From: Lucinisca nassula
Taxonomy: Eukaryota > Mollusca > Bivalvia > Lucinida > Lucinidae
Direction of reading: 5' to 3'
Length of the DNA stretch: 64,000 nt
Assembly: GCA_963580285.1 (NCBI GenBank)
Contig: OY757013.1
Location: 132,057,027 to 132,121,026 of the forward strand
Both the position numbers and the translations under genes were made by a program. Below the pieces are notes generated by a model. That model was not told the DNA's origin. It saw nothing but the letters and a program-made list of their open reading frames with translations, and made no database searches. Positions 49,301-55,300 of the stretch are shown in pieces (position 1 is the first letter of the stretch; each line of letters begins with the position of its first letter).

Positions 49301-52300
49301 AGGAAGCGAGAAATAGGAAGTATTTGTTTGTTTGATTTGAGTTTAACGTCCCCGTCAACACTGTAAAGGTCATTTTGGAGACGATGCTTCCAAGTTTGTG
49401 CGACCTTTACCCGACATTGAGATGAAATGAATCTCAAGCCCTGTCGCCCAATTAAACCATGGACGGTCCGCCTCGCACCACGGTTCCTGGGCAGGCTTAG
49501 ATCCTCTAAGCGGTTTACCAGTACTAGTGTGCGGGCCGGATTCAGCTCTGCGACGAAGCATCATGCAGCCCATATATTTCTTCAAGCCCCTATGGGCGGG
49601 GGCGTTGAAATATGAAGTAGAAATAGGAAATAAGTGAGCAGTCTTGACCGCTATTTCTCAAAAACAAGACGATTGTGGTCAGTAGTACACTTATTGTACA
49701 GGCTATACTATCTTTTTTCTTTTTTTTTCTTCTTCTTTTCTTCCTTTGTTGACACGACTATTGCACACACAAATAAACAGCTTGTACATAATAATTACAT
49801 AGATCGATGACTATTTACTGAACACTACGTCATACGGACCAGTCCATCGGAAACCGTTATGTGGGGGTTACCAAATGTTTTCTCGCTTAATTCACAAAAT
49901 CCTTGCTGTATATTATTCTGATATGACAGCGTTGCAGAAATACGATGTGGCGGTATCGGTTAGATGCATAAACTTTCACGACCTAGTTTACCCAATGGTC
50001 GTAGGTTCGAATCTTAAATTTTGAATAACATTTTTATTTTTCGTTCTTTTTGTTTCCTTTAATATTCACCATATTTGCATTATTGGCTGGCTCCAAGCTT
50101 GCACATTGTCAATATTGGAAAAAACAGGTAACCAGACCCCCCTGACCTTGAAAGGTCAGGGGGGTCTGGTTACCTGTATTTCCAACACTTATAATCTTCA
50201 GACTAGGAACCAGCAGATAATGCAAATAAGGTGAATACAGTTTTATGCAGCGTGTGGCAAAAAATGTTCAAGCCTGAGCTTTTTAAACTTTGCCAACGAA
50301 ATAAACCAGCTTCTCCTTATCGAGTTGACTAGCTTTGAAGAGACACGGGCACACAGTTCTGCGGCTTTCATCATACCATTCTGATCTGAATGCCAAAAAG
50401 ATGATACGGGGATTTTTTTATATTGGCCAAGGAAATTTTCAGCTTCGCATGACAGAGCCTCTGATCGAAGAAGACATTGGAAGCATTGTAGAAAAAGAAT
50501 GGCCTGCGTGCTTAACACATGTCGAAAAGGCTGAACAGGACTGTTATTTTGTGTGATTTGAGGTTTAACGTCCCCGTCAAAACTGTATTGGTCATTTTGG
50601 AGACGTTTCTTCCAATTTTGTGGGACTGTTACCCGACACTGAGATGAAATGACATCTCAAGCCCTGTCGCCCAATGAAACCAATAGGGTTTATTAGCATG
50701 GACGGTCTGCCTCGCACCGCGGTTCCTGGACAGGCTAAGATCCTCTAAGCGGTATACCAGTACTAGTGTGCGGGCCGGATTCAGCTCTGCGTGGAAGCAT
50801 CATGCAGCCCATATATTTCTTCAAACCCCTATGGGCGGGGGCCACAGGTAATTATATATCTGCCTTAATCAAACAATACATGTATCGCATATCATTACTA
50901 AAAGAAACCCTGTGTGCCGAGAAAAAAAGTAGATAGATATACAACGTCTTTTCTTATGCTTCTAGAAGCCTCTGTGGTCGAGTGGTTACGCTACTCGCCT
51001 TGTAAACCAGGGGTCGCAGGTTCGATCCCGGGCTTATCCAGACTTTCGGATGAGTCTTTAAACCGAGGTCCCGTCTCCGTATGACCTTAGCTGTTGGTGG
51101 GACGTAAACTGAAACACTCACTCACTCTTATGCTTCTATGTAGTGTCTGTTTCTTTCGAAATAGTTAAGATTAGGTTACGGCATGCCTGAGTTGTCCGTA
51201 ACTTTACGATATGGTTAAGTTGTCTCCATAAATTACGGTACTTTCGAGTTACTCACACTAATCGCTACGAGTTGATTAAGATATACTTAAGGTCGTCGTA
51301 AGCCTTAAGAGAGCTTAGAGTTACCAACCCCTGTTCCTATCTGTGTGAAGTAAACTTTTGCAAGTTTTGTTTATTTGTATTTAACGGCTCAGTCAACACT
51401 GATTTGGGTCATGTTTGGGACTGTCAGTGTACCTATCCACGCTTTTCCTGAGTAGGCTTATCCGTAAGCGGTTTACCAGGTCAGTGCACATTCTGTCGCC
51501 CAAAACTGACCCCTGCCCTTCCTGAATCAGCGGAAGGGAGAGAATGACCATAGAAAAGATTTCATAATCAATCTCCACGAAAGAATGTTGCCGACCCCGG
51601 TAGGTATCGAACCCGAGTCTTCCTTATCATCAGTCAGACTGCATCCGACTCAGCTACAGCAGCCAGCCACACTTTGTGAGTAGTAGTAGTTATGTTCTGT
51701 TGTTTTTCGTTTCCATGGCCTCATGCATGACTTACTCTATAATGGCATTGCAAGACGTAAAATTTGCGAAAATGACTGCGGCTGTTATAAGTTCCCAATA
51801 AGGGAAATAGATACGCCTTAAGGGGGTGGGCTACTCCTGCAAAAGTAGTTTCTCTTTGGATATGTCTAAGGGGTATACTCTTAAATGAAAGAATTTGCTC
51901 CTGGGGAGCAAATTCTTCCCTTTTAGAGTAGACCCCTTGAGGAGCAAATTCTTCCCCTTTTAGAGTAGACCCCTTTTTCAGTTTGACAGAGCCAACAGAG
52001 TAGCAACCATAAGATCCTTAAAGTTGTATTTCCATCACGAAATCATGCCTATAGAATTGTGATCCCCTTTAATATGTTCTATAAAAGGGTTATCCTTTGG
52101 AAGCAAGGAATACACCACAGAACCGAAAAATATGGTGTACACATGTTTTCTGGGCCAGACTAGCTAGTTTCGGCCAATTAAGCCTCATCAGTGACCATAA
52201 GATATTATCAAAATTCCACAATGGAATCAATGATCCCAAAGGACAAGAAAATATAATCTACACTATGATATAGGGCAGGGAGACGTTTTACCGCCGCCAC

Positions 52301-55300
52301 ACATTTCCATTCACCAGTTGAAATGAAGTGAAATATGTTCTATAAAAATGCTATCCTTTGGAAGCAAGGCGTACACCAAAGAACTGAAAAATATGAAGTG
52401 TACATGTTTTCTGGGCCAGACTAGCTAGTTTCGGCCAATTAGGCCTCATCAGTGACCCTCAGATATTTTCAAAATTCCACAATAGAATCAATTATCCCAA
52501 AGGACAAGAAAATATAATCTTCACTTTTATATAGTAAAGCACGGGTTTGCAGGGTATACATTAACTTCCGTATTCATGATCTGAGACACTAGATTGTGGG
52601 TACTCGATAGAATCCGCCTCGTCGAGGCGTTTCTGTCGACTCCCCGCAATCTATGTTTTGAGCAAAAAAGGCAAATATTCCAATTTTTCTTTTTAATTTT
52701 TTTTCTTTGGCCAAAAAATGACAATGTATTTGTATAGGTGTGTTTCGAAATACGGTAAAAATAGTAGACTCACTGCCACACCTCCCAGGTGTATCCATTT
52801 CCCTTAAGATATTTATTGTTGGAGTTGGAACGCTTGCATTTCGGTCTGTTTCGCTACTCAGACAGGCTGTTTCACGTGATTGCAGTATAGTATTGCATCA
52901 TCGTTAAAGCTGGTTGGTTGATCGCGTCACGTGCCCCTCCATGGAACAGTTACAATCTGGTCATTAGACCCGGTTTGCCTGCCTCATGGCGACCAAACCA
53001 AAAATCTCATGAACTACCATTTTCAGTTCATTACGAAAACACGCCTATTCAAATATATACAGAATTTTGCCACCTAAATGAAAATTATCCGATAAAAAAA
53101 AATCAAAGTTTTTCATATTTTTGCTCTAAACATAGATTGTGGTTACCGCCTCGATGACGCGATTCTAACGACTACCCATTGTCTAGGGGTCTAAATTAGG
53201 CAGGCGCGTTTTCGTAATGTGAAAAAATATTCTTTTTTTTTCTGGTCCAAATATAGATTGTCGGTGCTCGGTGTTCTGACCCAACTAAAAGGTAAATAAT
53301 GTACCCCTGTATACCCAACTTTTTCTATATAAAGTTGGGTTTATAGGGTTGTTCAGTACATATGGGGTAGCCTCAATGTGCTTCTAGTGCCCGGTTACCT
53401 TAAAAACAAGATCATCGTTGTTCAGTACACGGACTTGTTGATGTAATGCTTTTCTTTTCGTAAGGATTTGTAAAAAATGCCTATAGATTACAAAAGTTAA
53501 TTCTGTCACTTGAGCCACACTTCTCTCGGAGTCTCAAACTTTTCATGGTCTCTCAGAATTTCCAGGACGAGTTTACGAAGAGAGCTTGACAGTTGAAATC
53601 AGTAAAAATAGTTTTGCAGAGTCCAGTTACAGGTAGATACTCTAACTAGCTGATAACTTATTGTGTAAAACATTTTTTCCGAGTTGTATTTCACGAAGTA
53701 AATCAATCAGGTGTGCTTGTTGTAGTCTCTATGAAAGTGATATGCCATGTTTTCTTCATTTATTTAGGAACATTATTAACAGTTCCTTTATAAGCGGTGG
53801 GTGAAGAGAAAAACAGTTTTAAACCATTGCAGAACTTGTCTCGATCGTGCCTCGAAACTCAGACAGAAAGAGACCTCATATCCTACCAACATTGTCAGTT
53901 TTACAAAACATGCCATTGTTCATCTCTGAAAGCAAATTGCGTGTCAAACGAGTAATTTAAAAGCTTAACAGGGTTCTGTCTTTTCTGACAAATTATCCAC
54001 CAGCATAAAGCTCGTACGAGTGAGCAGCTCGCCACATTCGCAGCCGTCGCTGTTCATAAATGCCGATTATTTTTAACCATTACAGTTAGATGTGCAACGG
54101 CGTTGCGGTTTCGCATTGTCCTCCTTTCAATGGTTTAAGACGACAGCTAACACTGATACGGTTTCCTTGAAAGTCTTACCAGGAAAATCGTGCTTATTTA
54201 GAACGACAACGTGGACATGGGCATGACATGGGTCTTTTTCACAAAGGCGACCAGCACTGACTCAGGCGAGTCTGCGAGTACGCACAGCCTTACCAGAGCC
54301 TTTGTTGCTCTCGGATATGTAGAAGAGAAGATGCGTTTTAGTTGGCTACGCATATGCATTAAAATTTTGACATGTATGACTATAAGGGGGCGGTAATAGA
54401 GAGGAAATGATTAACGTTTTAAGCCTCAAAACCTGGGAAATCGAGTGAAAAAGAATGTGAAAAATATTGTTTTTTTTTTTACTAGTTGATTACTTTACTT
54501 GAAAATAAATTTTTAAAACGCAAAAATGATTGCTCGAAGGTAAACTTCAACCAAATGCGGAAGCCGATGCTCACGTCGACGAAGGACGCCGGGGGTATGG
54601 CAATAGCTCCCCCTTACTTTCGAAAGGCAAGCAAAAATGGCGGATTTTCAACTTTACAAACTGGGGAAGCCTTCCTTTTAAAAGGAAACTTTTCTTATTT
54701 GTAGATGGATTTTGAAATTACAAGGCAGAAATGTTAACCATAATGAGACGATGTGTCTCTTGCATGACCCATGTTGGTACCTCAAAGGTCAATGCCATAC
54801 TAAGAGGTCAAATGTAAAAAAGGCCTTTTTTTAGTGTTCAGTCAATAACTTTCTTATTCCAGGATGGATTGTGAAATTACTTGGCAGAAATGTTAACCAT
54901 CAGGAGACGATGTGTTGCGCGCCAGACCCAGGTCGGTACATCCAAGGTCAAGGTCATACTAAGAGGTCAAATGTAAAAAAAAAAATGTGTCCAGTCAATA
55001 ACATTTTTATTTCTGGATGGACTTTTTAAAGTTACCTTGCAGAAATATTCACCTTTATTAGACGTTGAGCCGTGTGCAAGACCAAGGTCCATACCTCCAA
55101 TGTCAAGGTCATACCTAGAGGTCAAAGGCCAAAAATGGACCTTTTTGTGTACAGTCAATAACTGTCTTATTCTTTGATGGATTGTGAAATTACTTGGTAG
55201 AAATGTTAACCTACATAAGACGATGTGTTGTATCTCAAAGGTCAAGGCCATACTTAGAGGTCAAAGGTAAAAAATGTCTTTTTTGTGTACGGTCAATAAC

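Larger units (their letters stand above)
52069..52523 (-). repeat. Tandem 261 bp hammerhead monomers, minus strand
   Basis: Two ribozymes whose predicted cleavage sites (52419/52418 and 52158/52157) are 261 bp apart, the same length as at 34.2-35.1 kb. In minus direction it begins mid-monomer at AAGATTATATTTTCTTGTCC and ends at TATAGAACATATTAA, the same boundary as the first array. Confidence 0.87.
52026..52752. mobile_element. MITE-X carrying a hammerhead array (reverse)
   Basis: CATCACGAAATCATGCCTATA at the left, core 52588-52656 with GAATCCGCCTCGTCGAGGCG, right end TAGGTGTGTTTCGAAATAC. The array starts right after GATCCCCTTTAA and ends where TTTATATAGTAAAGCACGGG resumes. Confidence 0.8.
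51799..52807. mobile_element. MITE-Z host of a three-level nest
   Basis: Left end TAAGGGAAATAGATACGCC, right end AGGTGTATCCATTTCCCTTA. The palindrome GGAAAG/AAAGAATTTGCTCC region at 51885-51985 has its second arm duplicated. A MITE-X (52026-52752) with a hammerhead array lies between the palindrome and the right end. Confidence 0.75.
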
